Source: JASLMY01 sp965226475 (GTDB taxonomy: Bacteria > Pseudomonadota > Alphaproteobacteria > GCA-2731375). Taken from it: a stretch of 64,000 nt of DNA. A model generated the notes under the pieces. That model saw nothing but the letters and a program-made list of their open reading frames with translations. It had not been told where the DNA came from and ran no database searches. A program made the position numbers and the translations under genes. Shown one piece after another: positions 1 to 9,020 of this stretch (the first letter of the stretch is position 1; each line of letters begins with the position of its first letter). The stretch covers positions 1,922,001 to 1,986,000 of the forward strand of contig CBDDDJ010000005.1 of the NCBI GenBank assembly GCA_965226475.1, read 5' to 3'.

Positions 1-393
1 GCCTGCCAGAAGGGCCTGTCGGTCGGCTTTACCACCGCCGCCGCCCTGGTCCACGAGCTCATGGAGGCGCGCGATGACAGACAGCTGCTGAGGTTCCAGA
101 AGAAGCTCGCCAACCTCAAGCTCCTCATCATCGACGAGCTGGGTTTCGTGCCGCTCTCCAAGACCGGCGCCGAGTTGCTGTTCGAGGTGTTCAGCCAGCG
201 CTACGAGCGTGGCTCGATCCTGGTGACCTCCAACCTGCCATTCGACGAGTGGACGGAGGTTTTCGGCTCAGAACGCCTGACGGGGGCGTTGCTGGACCGC
301 CTGACCCACCACGTCCATATCCTGGAAATGAACGGCGAAAGCTTCCGCCTCAAGCAGAGCCGAAGAAAACAGAAACCCGCAAAAAGCGCCTGA
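1..393 (+). CDS. istB: IstB-like ATP-binding protein, C-terminal part
   Basis: This is the last 130 residues of IstB, the AAA+ ATPase that helps the IstA transposase of IS21 elements choose and bind target DNA. The frame is open from base 1, so the N-terminus with the Walker A loop is off the window (full IstB is about 250 residues). A Walker B segment (LLIIDELGF) lies at about positions 121-147. A sensor-like stretch (VTSNLPFDEW) follows, then the family's RLTHHVHI segment and a basic tail. The visible part is undamaged. Confidence 0.9.
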   Translation, partial: ACQKGLSVGFTTAAALVHELMEARDDRQLLRFQKKLANLKLLIIDELGFVPLSKTGAELLFEVFSQRYERGSILVTSNLPFDEWTEVFGSERLTGALLDRLTHHVHILEMNGESFRLKQSRRKQKPAKSA

Positions 394-578
394 GCGGCAT
401 CCGCTTGCCCCCGTGGGCCCACAGGCCCCTCCCACGCGCGCCGCGGCCTTTGCCTGCTGAGGGGCAGTCCACGCCGCGCGTGGGTCCCTCCCGTGGACTA
501 CGGGGACAAGCTCCTCACCGAACCAAAGTGGCCCACTTTTGCTCCGCCACATGGCCGGGTTTTACTCCGCCGTTGACA
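1..578 (+). mobile_element. IS21-family insertion sequence, right-hand part
   Basis: The window opens inside an IS21-type element. It holds the end of the istB helper gene and about 185 bases of non-coding right end. Two imperfect repeats of the type TGGCC..TTTT.CTCCGCC lie at about 529-546 and 552-571. They match the multiple terminal repeats expected of IS21 elements, and the second runs into a terminal TGACA at about 574-578, which is TGTCA read inward. The left end and istA lie outside the window, so the target duplication cannot be checked. Confidence 0.75.
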
Positions 579-665
579 GCTGGGCCGATCTCCAGACTTT
601 CGATGACTACCGAAGCGGGTTGACGACGCTTAGATATGACCGATCGGTCATCGTGGAGGAGTGAT

Positions 666-1354
666 GTGCTGTCTTCGGCAAGTAAATATCTGATCGTCTT
701 CGACCTCGATGACACGTTGTATCCCGAACTGGAATATTTCCAAAGTGGTTTGAACGTCGCGTCTACAATGCTCGACCCCGAACTGCGGGACGCTTTTGTT
801 CCAGAATCGGGGCGCTTGATCGACGAGGAGGGCCAGCGCGGTGTCCGTAACATTCTTACCTTGGCCTTGGGGCCTAATTGTCGCGACGTTGATTTAATCG
901 ATGCCATGGAACGCGCCTATCGTGGCCATGTTCCGTCGATCCGCCTTCAGCCGGGAATGCTTGGGCTGATCGAGTTCCTATATGACCGGGCCGTATTGGC
1001 GATCATTAGCGATGGACGGCACGGCGAGCAGAGGCGTAAGTGGCGGGTCTCGATATCGACCATTTGTTTGCCAGGGTCGTCTTTACCGACTCATTCGGGA
1101 GGGAATTCTGGAAACCCTCCCCTCGATGTTTCGAAGAGCTGCAGTCCGAACTGTCCATTTCGGCAGAGAGATGCTTTTATATCGGTGATAATTTGGAAAA
1201 GGATTTTGCCGCCCCGTGCGCTCTCGGTTGGCGGACCGTGCATTTCACGGCGCCGCAACAGTTGCATTCCAACAAGAAAGGAATATCGGCCGAATTTGCC
1301 GTTGATTCGGTCGAAGAACTTTCCGCCTGGCTTGGTCGCTATACGCTCGTTTGA
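666..1354 (+). pseudogene. HAD-family hydrolase, single-base frameshift
   Basis: This is a haloacid-dehalogenase-type phosphatase split over two frames. The first part carries motif I (DLDDTL) at about 700 and motif II (ISDG) at about 1003. The second part, picked up at about 1040, carries the lysine region (WKPSPRCFEEL) and motif III (YIGDNLEKDF). The join falls at AAG|TGGCGGG near 1038-1040, where one extra G restores a continuous family-like reading (RRKVAGLDIDHLF). The best start is GTG 666, six bases after GGAGG. No slippery heptamer is present, so a mutation or base-call error is likelier than programmed frameshifting. In surface-polysaccharide loci such enzymes often dephosphorylate sugar phosphates. 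That role is inferred from the O-antigen ligase next door. Confidence 0.75.
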
Positions 1355-1885
1355 TCGATTTTGGAACTTCATACTGAGCGCCGGCCTGCGGCGGCGCGGG
1401 GGCCGAATACTCGGTTGGTAGGTGCCAGATTTCCGGACTTCTCATGATCCGACGTTCATGCTCTTGGTTTTTTCGCCGGGGCCTTGGGCATCTACTACTT
1501 TCCTGTCCAAAGCCAACAGCGCCAGCATCGGAATAATAAGGAAGATAAGCCGGGAAAATATTGCGGACTGGAACATGGTATTAATTATCGAGGAAGCCAG
1601 CGTTAAAACAAGGAGATCACGCAAGGACTTGTCTCGAATGCGTTGTATTCGTGAATAAAGGCTAACGATCATCGCCAACAGAAGAAAAAGGCCCGGCAGA
1701 CCCAGACCGACAAGGTATTGCAAATAGACATTGTGAAGTGTGTGTTCCTTTCCCGTGATCGCCTTGAGCAAATCGGCAAATTGGCGATATGCTTCTAATC
1801 CGACACCGTGCACGAGTATGAAAACATCATTGACAATTACCTCCCATGCGAACACAAAAAACTTTATCCTCCCATATTCGTCTAG

Positions 1886-2728
1886 GGTCTGTGGACATTC
1901 ATTTGATTGTGGGGGATTCCCACGACGGAGAAATTCTGATTCAAGGTCCCAAAAGGGAGATGGGCCATGGATCGAAGTATCTTGAGCGACGAGCAATTCG
2001 AGAGGGTTGCGCCGCATCTGCCGGGGAAGGTCGGTGACCCTGGTCGGACGGCGAACAATCGGTTGTTTCTGGAAGCGGTGTTCTGGATTGCGCGCACCGG
2101 CGCGCCATGGCGCGACCTGGGGCCGAGGTTCGGGCTCTGGAACTCGGTCTACCGACGCTTCCGACGATGGGCGGAGAAAGGCGTATTCGAGAGTCTATTC
2201 AAGCTGTTGTCCCCCGACCCGGACTTCGAATACGCCATCATCGACGGCACCATCGTCCGGGTCCACCAGCATGGCACCGGCGCAAGGGGGGGACTCAAAA
2301 TCAGGCCATCGGCCGATCGCGAGGCGGGCTGACGACGAAAATCGTCGCGCTCGTCGATGCGCTCGGCAACCTGACGCGCTTCCTGCTGCTTCCCGGCCAA
2401 CGCCACGACAGCATCGGCGTTGCGCCGTTGATCGAGGGTATCGACTTCGAGGCCCTGCTGGCCGACAAGGCCTTCGACATCGACTGGATCCGCGCCGAAC
2501 TGGACAGCCGAGGCGCCATGGCCGTCATTCCACCCAAGGCCGATCGGGTGCGCTCTATCCCGTGCGACTTCGCGATGTACAAATGGCGCCACCTCGTCGA
2601 GAATTTCTTCTGCGATCTCAAGCAGTTCCGGCGCATCGCCACGAGATACGAAAAAACCGACACGAGCTTTGCCGCGATGATACACCTCGCCGGCTGTCGC
2701 CTCGCACTAAAATGAATGTCCACAGGCC
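1886..2728 (+). mobile_element. IS5-family (IS427-type) insertion sequence, 843 bp
   Basis: The left end reads GGTCTGTGGACATTCATTT and the right end, reverse-complemented, GGCCTGTGGACATTCATTT, so 18 of 19 bases match. CTAG occurs on both sides (1882-1885 and 2729-2732), the kind of target used by this group. The element splits the O-antigen ligase gene. The transposase is read in two overlapping frames, as in other members. Confidence 0.9.
1967..2715 (+). CDS. IS5-family transposase made by -1 frameshifting (orfA/orfB)
   Basis: DDE transposase in two frames. The first (1967-2332, 121 aa) holds the N-terminal helix-turn-helix-type region and the first catalytic Asp (AIIDGT). The second runs to 2715 and holds the next Asp (LLADKAFD) and the Glu in the HLVENFF segment, with the YEKT motif. 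The switch point is the G7 run 2286-2292: moving back one base changes ARGGLK to KGGTQNQAIGRS, the conserved IS5 reading. This layout is usual for the IS427 group, so the gene is probably functional rather than broken. The start ATG 1967 lies 81 bases inside the element. Confidence 0.85.
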
Positions 2729-3591
2729 CTAGTTCATTTTTATTTGTCGCTTCTATTTCGACTACGAATCCGACAAACTTATTTCCGATTTTAATAGCCT
2801 TAGGTCCTCCGTCAAGACCAGAACGCCAACAAATGCAAGCACTCCGATAGCAATAATTAAAGAAAATCTAGCGAAATCGCTAACCTTAAACGTACCGTGG
2901 CGACGAAACAGCGTGAAGAATCCAATTAGCAGCACTAACAGCATGAACGTCCGTGAACCGGAATAAAGTACGGCAAGGAAGCCGGTCAAAATCATAGTGT
3001 GATTAAGAAACCTATTTCCATAATCTATGTTTCTCATGTAGCAGGCGATTAGAATCAAGGTTACCGCAAACAAAGCCATCTGATTTCGACCAGACTTCAT
3101 GGTAATACCAGGCAGCCGCACTTCACCGGTCGCCAACGCGGCAAAAATGCTGACGAGAATATAGAGAAACAAAAAAAATCGGCGTAGTACTTCAGGGTTC
3201 TCAGCGGCACTACTCTGCGGGACTGGGTGAAAACTAGATATGTAACCCACCAAAATACCAGTAATATGCCATAGCTGAAACTGATGTTCCTGTCTATTGA
3301 AAATAAATATGAATTGACGACTGCCCACGCAGACAATGAGAGGAAGAAAATATTAAAAAGGGATCGACCGATGATGAACTTCCCAGATTAAATTCGAAAA
3401 AGTATCAAGACAACAAAGATAAATGGTGCGAAGATGTAAACTGCATTCAGTTTCGAAGCGCCTCCTCCCGTGAGGGTAATTTTCAAGCTGAGGACGTCGA
3501 CGATCAGTACCAGAGTGATTAGAATTTCGGCAATTCGTGAGTAACCGTAATTGGAATGTTTCCGCATCTGTTTCTCTGTGTTCATGCGCAA

Positions 3592-4001
3592 TCCCTACAT
3601 TCCTAGGCGCGGGGTGCTGGCGTCAATTCACCAGCGTTGCCGCGTGGCCTTTGGAATTTTCCATGCGCCATCGCCCGACTTAACATGAGCTCGGATCTCG
3701 AAGCCAAGATGCAAACACGTCGCGCAAAACCGGCCGCTCGCGAAAACTTGGACGTCCCGCCAGATGTTCTCGCACTTTTCGGCAGGTGCGATCGCACGCT
3801 CATCATCGGATCTCTCGTCTTCGAGACAGCTTAGTTTATACGCACATCACGTCTTGATACGAACATCGTCAAACGCTCGCAAGAGATGAGGCATGGCGCA
3901 TCCGGCGGGGGCGACGATATCACCGTTGACGGCGACTTCAAGTGCTTCGGCCATCACCTCGGGCGTGGCTCCGGTCGGAGCCCGTCATGCGCCAGGCGGC
4001 T
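3592..4001. other. 410-bp gap, no supported gene
   Basis: This lies between the start of the broken O-antigen ligase and the end of cysNC. Short open frames occur on both strands, but none has a recognisable family or a convincing ribosome-binding site. A minus-strand reading of about 40 codons ending at about 3851 looks protein-like and could be the tail of a deleted gene. I could not assign it. Confidence 0.4.
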
Positions 4002-5912
4002 TTAGTCACTCGTCCTCGCCAAGTATGCCAGAAGCCGCCCCGCGGCCTCGTCGGCGGAAAGCGCCTTCGTGTCGAGTACGATTTCGGGCGTCTCCGGCGC
4101 CTCGTAGGGCGAATCGATGCCGGTGAAGTTCTTGATTTCACCAACGCGCGCGCGGGCATAAAGGCCCTTGGGGTCTCGCGCCTCGCAGACCTCCAGCGGA
4201 GTGTCGACGAAGATCTCGAGGAACTCTCCCTCATCCACCATTTTGCGAACCATCTCGCGTTCCGCCCGGAAGGGCGAGATGAAGGCGACCAGCACGATCA
4301 GGCCGGCATCGACCATCAGCTTCGCCACCTCGCCGACGCGGCGGATGTTTTCCACCCGGTCGGCGTCGGTGAAGCCGAGATCGCGATTGAGGCCGTGGCG
4401 GACGTTGTCGCCGTCCAGCAGATAGGTGTGCCGTCCGGCGGCGAGCAGCTCGCGCTCCAACAGGTTGGCGATGGTCGATTTGCCCGAGCCGGAGAGACCC
4501 GTGAACCAGAGAATTCGTGGCCTCTGCCGCTTCTGCTCGGCGCGAATCGCCTGGTCGACGTCGACCGCCTGCCAATGGATGTTCTGCGCCCGGCGGAGCC
4601 CGAAATCGATCATGCCGGCGGCGACCGTTTCGTGGCTCACCTGGTCGATCAGAATGAAGGAGCCGGTCGTCCGGTTCTCGCCATAGGAATCGAAGGCGAT
4701 ATTTCCGTCGAGCGATAGGTTGCAGACGCCGATCTCGTTCAGTTCCAGCACCTTGGCCGCTTCCCGGTGCAGGGAGTGCACGTCGACCCGGCCCTTGATT
4801 TCCGTCACCGAGGCGCCGAGCGAACGGTTCGCCGTCTTCAGAAGGTAACTTCGACCGGGGAGTAGATGGTGGTCGTGCATCCAGATGAGGGTGGCTTGGA
4901 ATTGATCGCTCGCCTCGGGTCGCGCCGTCGCGGGCGCGATCACGTCGCCCCGGCTGATGTCGATCTCGTCCGCGAGCGTCAAGGTGACGGCCTCGCCGGC
5001 GATGGCCTCGGCGCGCTCGCCTTCCCAAGTGACGATGCTGGCGACACCGCTGGTCCGTCCGCTCGGCAACACGGCAATCTGGTCGCCGACCCGGACCGTC
5101 CCCGAGGCAATGGTGCCGGCATAGCCCCGGAAGGTCGAATCGAGCCGATTCACCCACTGTACCGGCAGGCGAAACGCCGCCTCCCCGAGGTCGCCCGAAA
5201 CATCGATCTCCTCCAGACGCGATAGCAGCGTTGGGCCCGTGTACCAGGGCATGTTGTCGCTGGCCCGCGCGACATTGTCGCCCTCGAGCGCGGAGAGCGG
5301 CACGGAATCGACGTTGGGCAGGCCGATATCGGCCGCGAAGCCGGCGTATTCCTCCTCGATCGCCTCGAAAGTCGCCCGGTCCCAGCCGATCGCGTCCATC
5401 TTGTTGACCGCCAAGACCACGTGGCGGATGCCGAGCAGCGCGCAGATGCAGGAGTGGCGCCGGGTCTGGGTGGCGATGCCGTTACGCGCATCGACCAGGA
5501 TCACCGCGAGCGAGGCGGTCGATGCGCCCGTCGCCATGTTGCGGGTGTACTGCTCGTGGCCGGGCGTATCGGCGACGATGAACTTGCGCCGTTCAGTGGC
5601 GAAATAGCGATAGGCGACGTCGATGGTGATGCCCTGCTCGCGTTCGGCGGCGAGGCCGTCGACCAGCAGCGCCAGGTCGACCTCGCGGCCCTGGGTGCCG
5701 AACTTGCGGCTGTCGAGCTCCAGGGCCTCGAGCTGATCCTCGAGGATCAGCTTCGAATCGAACAGCAGGCGGCCGATCAGCGTGCTCTTGCCGTCGTCGA
5801 CGCTGCCGCAGGTGATGAAGCGCAGGACATCGAGCTCGCTCTGCCGCGCCATGTAGGCTTCGATCGACGGCGCCGCCTCTGCCTCATCGGCGACGTGCTC
5901 GCTCTCCAACAT
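4002..5912 (-). CDS. cysNC: Bifunctional sulfate adenylyltransferase subunit 1 / APS kinase
   Basis: A 636-aa fusion of CysN and CysC. The N-terminal half is an EF-Tu-like GTPase with GSVDDGKST (near residue 37), DTPGHEQYTRN and NKMD. It drives ATP sulfurylase, which converts sulfate and ATP to adenylylsulfate (APS) with CysD. From about residue 462 comes APS kinase with its P-loop (GLSGSGKST), the DGDNVRHGLN segment and the ISPFRAER loop, making PAPS. The start overlaps the cysD stop by one base (TGATG), so the two are translationally coupled. Such fusions supply PAPS for cysteine synthesis or sulfotransferases. Beside a polysaccharide gene, sulfated surface sugars are possible but not shown. 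Confidence 0.97.
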   Translation of the reverse strand: MLESEHVADEAEAAPSIEAYMARQSELDVLRFITCGSVDDGKSTLIGRLLFDSKLILEDQLEALELDSRKFGTQGREVDLALLVDGLAAEREQGITIDVAYRYFATERRKFIVADTPGHEQYTRNMATGASTASLAVILVDARNGIATQTRRHSCICALLGIRHVVLAVNKMDAIGWDRATFEAIEEEYAGFAADIGLPNVDSVPLSALEGDNVARASDNMPWYTGPTLLSRLEEIDVSGDLGEAAFRLPVQWVNRLDSTFRGYAGTIASGTVRVGDQIAVLPSGRTSGVASIVTWEGERAEAIAGEAVTLTLADEIDISRGDVIAPATARPEASDQFQATLIWMHDHHLLPGRSYLLKTANRSLGASVTEIKGRVDVHSLHREAAKVLELNEIGVCNLSLDGNIAFDSYGENRTTGSFILIDQVSHETVAAGMIDFGLRRAQNIHWQAVDVDQAIRAEQKRQRPRILWFTGLSGSGKSTIANLLERELLAAGRHTYLLDGDNVRHGLNRDLGFTDADRVENIRRVGEVAKLMVDAGLIVLVAFISPFRAEREMVRKMVDEGEFLEIFVDTPLEVCEARDPKGLYARARVGEIKNFTGIDSPYEAPETPEIVLDTKALSADEAAGRLLAYLARTSD

Positions 5913-6814
5913 CAGAAGTACCCCTCGCGTTTCTTCTTCTCCATCGAGGCCTCGCCGTCATAGTCGATGACGCGGCCCTCGCGCTCGGAGTTCCGCGCCA
6001 CCAGCATCTCCGAAATGATCTGCGGCAGCGTCGTCGCGCTCGATTCGATGGCGCCGGTCAGCGGATAGCAGCCGAGGGTGCGGAAGCGAACCTCGCGCAT
6101 TTCCGGCGTCTCCCCCGGCGCCAGCGGCATGCGGTCGTCGTCGACCATGATCATGGTCCCCTCGCGCGTCACCACCGGCCGCTCCTTGGCGAAATAGAGC
6201 GGGACGATGGGTATGTCCTCGACCATGATGTATTGCCAGATGTCGAGTTCGGTCCAATTGGAAAGCGGGAACACCCGCATGCTCTCGCCCGGTCCGACCC
6301 GGGTGTTGTAGATGCTCCAAAGCTCCGGCCGCTGGTTTTTCGGCTCCCACTGGTGGTTGACCGCGCGGAAGGAGAAGATCCGCTCCTTGGCCCGGCTCTT
6401 TTCCTCGTCGCGGCGCGCCCCGCCGAAGGCGGCATCGAAACCATATTGGTCCAGCACCTGGCGCAGCGCCTGGGTCTTCATCACGTCCGTGTGCACCGAG
6501 GAGCCGTGGCTGAAGGGGCCTATGCCCCGTTCCATCCCCTCCTGGTTGATGTGGACAATGAGGTCGAGGCCCATTTGCGCGGCCATCTGGTCGCGAAAAA
6601 GGATCATCTCGCGGAATTTCCAAGTGGTGTCGACGTGCAGCAGGGGAAACGGCGGCTTGGCCGGATGAAACGCCTTCATCGCCAGGCGCAACATGACCGA
6701 GGAATCCTTTCCGATGGAATAGAGCATCACCGGCTGGCGGCACTCGGCGGCCACCTCCCGCATGATGTGAATGCTCTCGCCCTCCAGGCGGCGCAAGTGG
6801 CTAGCTCTATTCAT
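5912..6814 (-). CDS. cysD: Sulfate adenylyltransferase subunit 2
   Basis: A 300-aa PAPS-reductase-fold protein, full length for CysD. It shows the nucleotide-binding loop YSIGKDSSVMLRL at about residues 32-44, then LHVDTTWKF, the FGGARRDEEKSR segment, and the C-terminal RFRTLGCYPLTGAIES and EKKKREGYF ends typical of the family. With CysN it catalyses adenylation of sulfate in the cytoplasm. It is first in the cysD-cysNC pair. A 235-bp region up to 7050 separates it from the divergent epimerase and should hold both promoters. I saw no obvious riboswitch there. Confidence 0.97.
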   Translation of the reverse strand: MNRASHLRRLEGESIHIMREVAAECRQPVMLYSIGKDSSVMLRLAMKAFHPAKPPFPLLHVDTTWKFREMILFRDQMAAQMGLDLIVHINQEGMERGIGPFSHGSSVHTDVMKTQALRQVLDQYGFDAAFGGARRDEEKSRAKERIFSFRAVNHQWEPKNQRPELWSIYNTRVGPGESMRVFPLSNWTELDIWQYIMVEDIPIVPLYFAKERPVVTREGTMIMVDDDRMPLAPGETPEMREVRFRTLGCYPLTGAIESSATTLPQIISEMLVARNSEREGRVIDYDGEASMEKKKREGYF

Positions 6815-7049
6815 GAATTGGCGTCCGTTCCGGCTGCCCGGTCCCTACTCATCCGTCACGGCCAAGTCAAGCGCGCGTCGGCGTCGGCATCGGCGGCCTT
6901 GGATGGACCACCTTCGAGACCGCGGTTCATTTGCTTAGGCCTCCGGGTTTCGCATAGACAATGTCGAGACGGGTCGGAGGAAGACGCCTGCTCTCCCGAC
7001 GGGCCGGCCACGAACGCGCGCCCAATCCATGCGAGGAGGATATATTTTA

Positions 7050-8126
7050 ATGCGAATTCTGGTGACGGGTGCGGCGGGGTTCATCGGCAGTCACCTGGCG
7101 TTGGCCCTAATCGCGCGGGGCGACGACGTCATCGGCGTCGACAGCTTGAACGACTATTACGACCCGAACCTCAAACGCGCCAGATTGGCCCGCATCGGAC
7201 GATTCGCGGGTGGTGGCGCCGGCGCCGACCACGATGGCGACGACGATTTTCCGGCGTACGAAGGAAATTCAGCGGGCGCGTTCGAATTTCAGCAGCTGGA
7301 ACTCAGCGACCGCGAACGCATCGCGACGCTCTTCGCCGATGGCCGCTTCGATCGGGTCGTCCACCTCGCGGCCCAGGCGGGTGTCAGGCACTCCCTCGAT
7401 AATCCGTTCGTCTATATAGATTCGAACGTCACCGGCTTCCTGACGGTCCTGGAAGGCTGCCGGCATTATCCCGTCGAACACCTCGTCTATGCGTCGACGA
7501 GCTCCGTCTATGGGCTCAACGGCAAAATTCCCTTCACGGTGACGGAACCAGCCGATCATCCGGTCGCGCTCTACGGCGCGACGAAGAGAGCCAACGAACT
7601 GATGGCGCACAGCTATTCCCAACTCTTTGGAACGCCGACTTCCGGTCTGCGCTTCTTTACGGTCTACGGCCCCTGGGGCCGCCCGGACATGGCGTTGTTC
7701 AAATTCACGAAGGCCATGCTCGCTGGCGAGGCGATCGAGGTGTTCAACCATGGGAAGCACGTCCGCGACTTCACCTATTGCGACGACATCGTCCGGGGGA
7801 TCGTCTCGGTTCTGGACCATCCGTCCGAGGGGGACCAGAAGTGGGATGCCGTCTCGCCGGCCGCGGATCGATCCTCGGCGCCGTGGCGGGTCTACAACAT
7901 CGGCAACCAGCGGCCCGTCGCGTTGATGGATTACATCGAGATCTTGGAAGCGGAACTCGGCGTGAAGGCGGATAAGAAGATGCTGCCGATGCAGGCCGGC
8001 GACGTCGCCGAAACCTACGCCGATGTCGAGACGCTCGTGGAAGCGACCGGCTACCGGCCATCGACGCCGGTCGAGGCCGGCATCAAAAACTTTGTCCGCT
8101 GGTACCGTCGTTATTACGACGTCTGA
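7050..8126 (+). CDS. UDP-glucuronate 4-epimerase-type NAD-dependent epimerase
   Basis: A 358-aa extended short-chain dehydrogenase. It opens with the NAD loop TGAAGFIGSHLA, then DSLNDYYDPNLKRAR, which is characteristic of UDP-glucuronate 4-epimerases (CapI/LspL group). The catalytic YGATK lies near residue 174, with LRFFTVYGPWGRPDMA further on. The product would be UDP-galacturonate for lipopolysaccharide or capsule. The start is ATG 7050, with GAGGAGGA at 7033-7040. An ATG at 7029 is in frame but would put that Shine-Dalgarno inside the gene. A loop of about 15 residues rich in Gly/Asp (GGGAGADHDGDDDF) is inserted after residue 53 and is unusual. Confidence 0.92.
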   Translation: MRILVTGAAGFIGSHLALALIARGDDVIGVDSLNDYYDPNLKRARLARIGRFAGGGAGADHDGDDDFPAYEGNSAGAFEFQQLELSDRERIATLFADGRFDRVVHLAAQAGVRHSLDNPFVYIDSNVTGFLTVLEGCRHYPVEHLVYASTSSVYGLNGKIPFTVTEPADHPVALYGATKRANELMAHSYSQLFGTPTSGLRFFTVYGPWGRPDMALFKFTKAMLAGEAIEVFNHGKHVRDFTYCDDIVRGIVSVLDHPSEGDQKWDAVSPAADRSSAPWRVYNIGNQRPVALMDYIEILEAELGVKADKKMLPMQAGDVAETYADVETLVEATGYRPSTPVEAGIKNFVRWYRRYYDV

Positions 8127-8189
8127 AGTCGCGAGCATCCGCCAGGCACGGCTCGAATGCCTCGGCCATGGAGACACGGAGGCGACGTC

Positions 8190-9020
8190 ATGCGCCTTGC
8201 CCTTTCCGTTCGGATCGCCGAGGCGCCGCGCTCGAAAGAGGCGATCGCCATCCCCTTCGGGAGACTCGCGCGGCTGGCGAAAGCGGCCGGCTTCGAGGGC
8301 CTGTCGATCCGTCCGTCCGTTCTCGCCGTCGGCGCCTCGGCCGAGAGGATCGCCGGCATTCGGAACACGCTCGAAACACACGGCCTCGTCGCGTCGATGG
8401 TGACGGGCGCCCTCTCGTTGGCGACCAACGACGCGGCCGCGCCGGCGGCGCTGCGCGATATCGAGCCGCACCTGGAGCTGGCCCGGGCCCTGGGCGCGAC
8501 GCGGGTCCGGGTGATGCTGCACGAGGCCGCCGACATTCCCCATGCCCGCCGGGCGGCCGGGGCGGCCCATGCCCTAGGCGTGACGCTCTGCCACCAGATC
8601 CACTGGGGCAGCCTTTGCGAAACGGTCGACGAGGCGCTTCGGACGGCGCGCGCGATCGCCTCGCCGAGCTTCGCGTTGACTTTCGAGCCAGCCAATCTGT
8701 TGGCCGCCACGGGCGACCCGGGCATCGAGGCGCTGCCCCGTCTGGCGCCCCATCTCGCCAACGTCTACTACCAGAACCTCGCTCTCGATCCCGCCGCGAC
8801 GACGGTCTTCCTGACCCGGGCCCGGGGGCCCGTCGGCGTGCGCTTCCTGCCGCTCGGCGATCCCGCCGGGATCGATCCGGCGCCGATGCTCCGCGAACTC
8901 CGCGCCATCGACTACCAGGGTTGGCTCACCGTGCACCAGCCGTTGCTGCCGGGCGAGGCGGTCGAAGACGCCGTCGCCAAGGCTGGCCGCCTCTTCCAGG
9001 CGCAACTAACGGCGAGATAG
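8190..9020 (+). CDS. Sugar phosphate isomerase/epimerase-like TIM-barrel protein
   Basis: A 276-aa protein with the look of the AP-endonuclease-2 / xylose-isomerase-like barrel. Repeated strand-helix units occur, with LGATRVRVMLHEA, a His-rich CHQIHWGSL, a FEPANLLAATGDP segment and a C-terminal DYQGWLTVHQPL where metal ligands usually sit. The substrate cannot be told from sequence. The start is ATG 8190 behind GGAGGCG. The 3' end overlaps the opposing thiE-like gene by 15 bases. It follows the epimerase gene by 63 bases and may share its transcript. Confidence 0.75.
   Translation: MRLALSVRIAEAPRSKEAIAIPFGRLARLAKAAGFEGLSIRPSVLAVGASAERIAGIRNTLETHGLVASMVTGALSLATNDAAAPAALRDIEPHLELARALGATRVRVMLHEAADIPHARRAAGAAHALGVTLCHQIHWGSLCETVDEALRTARAIASPSFALTFEPANLLAATGDPGIEALPRLAPHLANVYYQNLALDPAATTVFLTRARGPVGVRFLPLGDPAGIDPAPMLRELRAIDYQGWLTVHQPLLPGEAVEDAVAKAGRLFQAQLTAR

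Larger units (their letters stand above)
1442..3591 (-). pseudogene. O-antigen ligase / Wzy_C-type membrane protein, triply disrupted
   Basis: Read leftward from 3591, the conceptual protein is a multi-pass membrane protein. It has a hydrophobic N-terminus (3591-3391), central helices, and a C-terminal half with the periplasmic-loop style HGVGLEAYRQF and HTLHNVYLQYLVGLG followed by further helices. This matches O-antigen ligase or polymerase (Wzy_C), which joins or extends lipid-linked polysaccharide at the periplasmic face. Three lesions are visible. A TAA stop at 3390-3388 has the same frame continuing after it. A frameshift lies in the A8 run 3171-3178, where a ninth A restores the frame. 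An IS427-type element sits at 1886-2728. Base composition is more AT-rich than the flanks. The family call is firm; ligase versus polymerase is not decided. Confidence 0.75.

Noticed and set aside
1035..1045. Programmed frameshifting in the HAD gene
   Set aside because: No slippery heptamer or downstream structure is evident, and HAD enzymes of this type are not known to need it.
3637..3834. 65-codon plus-strand frame after the O-antigen ligase
   Set aside because: No ribosome-binding site, no family, and an equally long frame on the other strand; likely chance.
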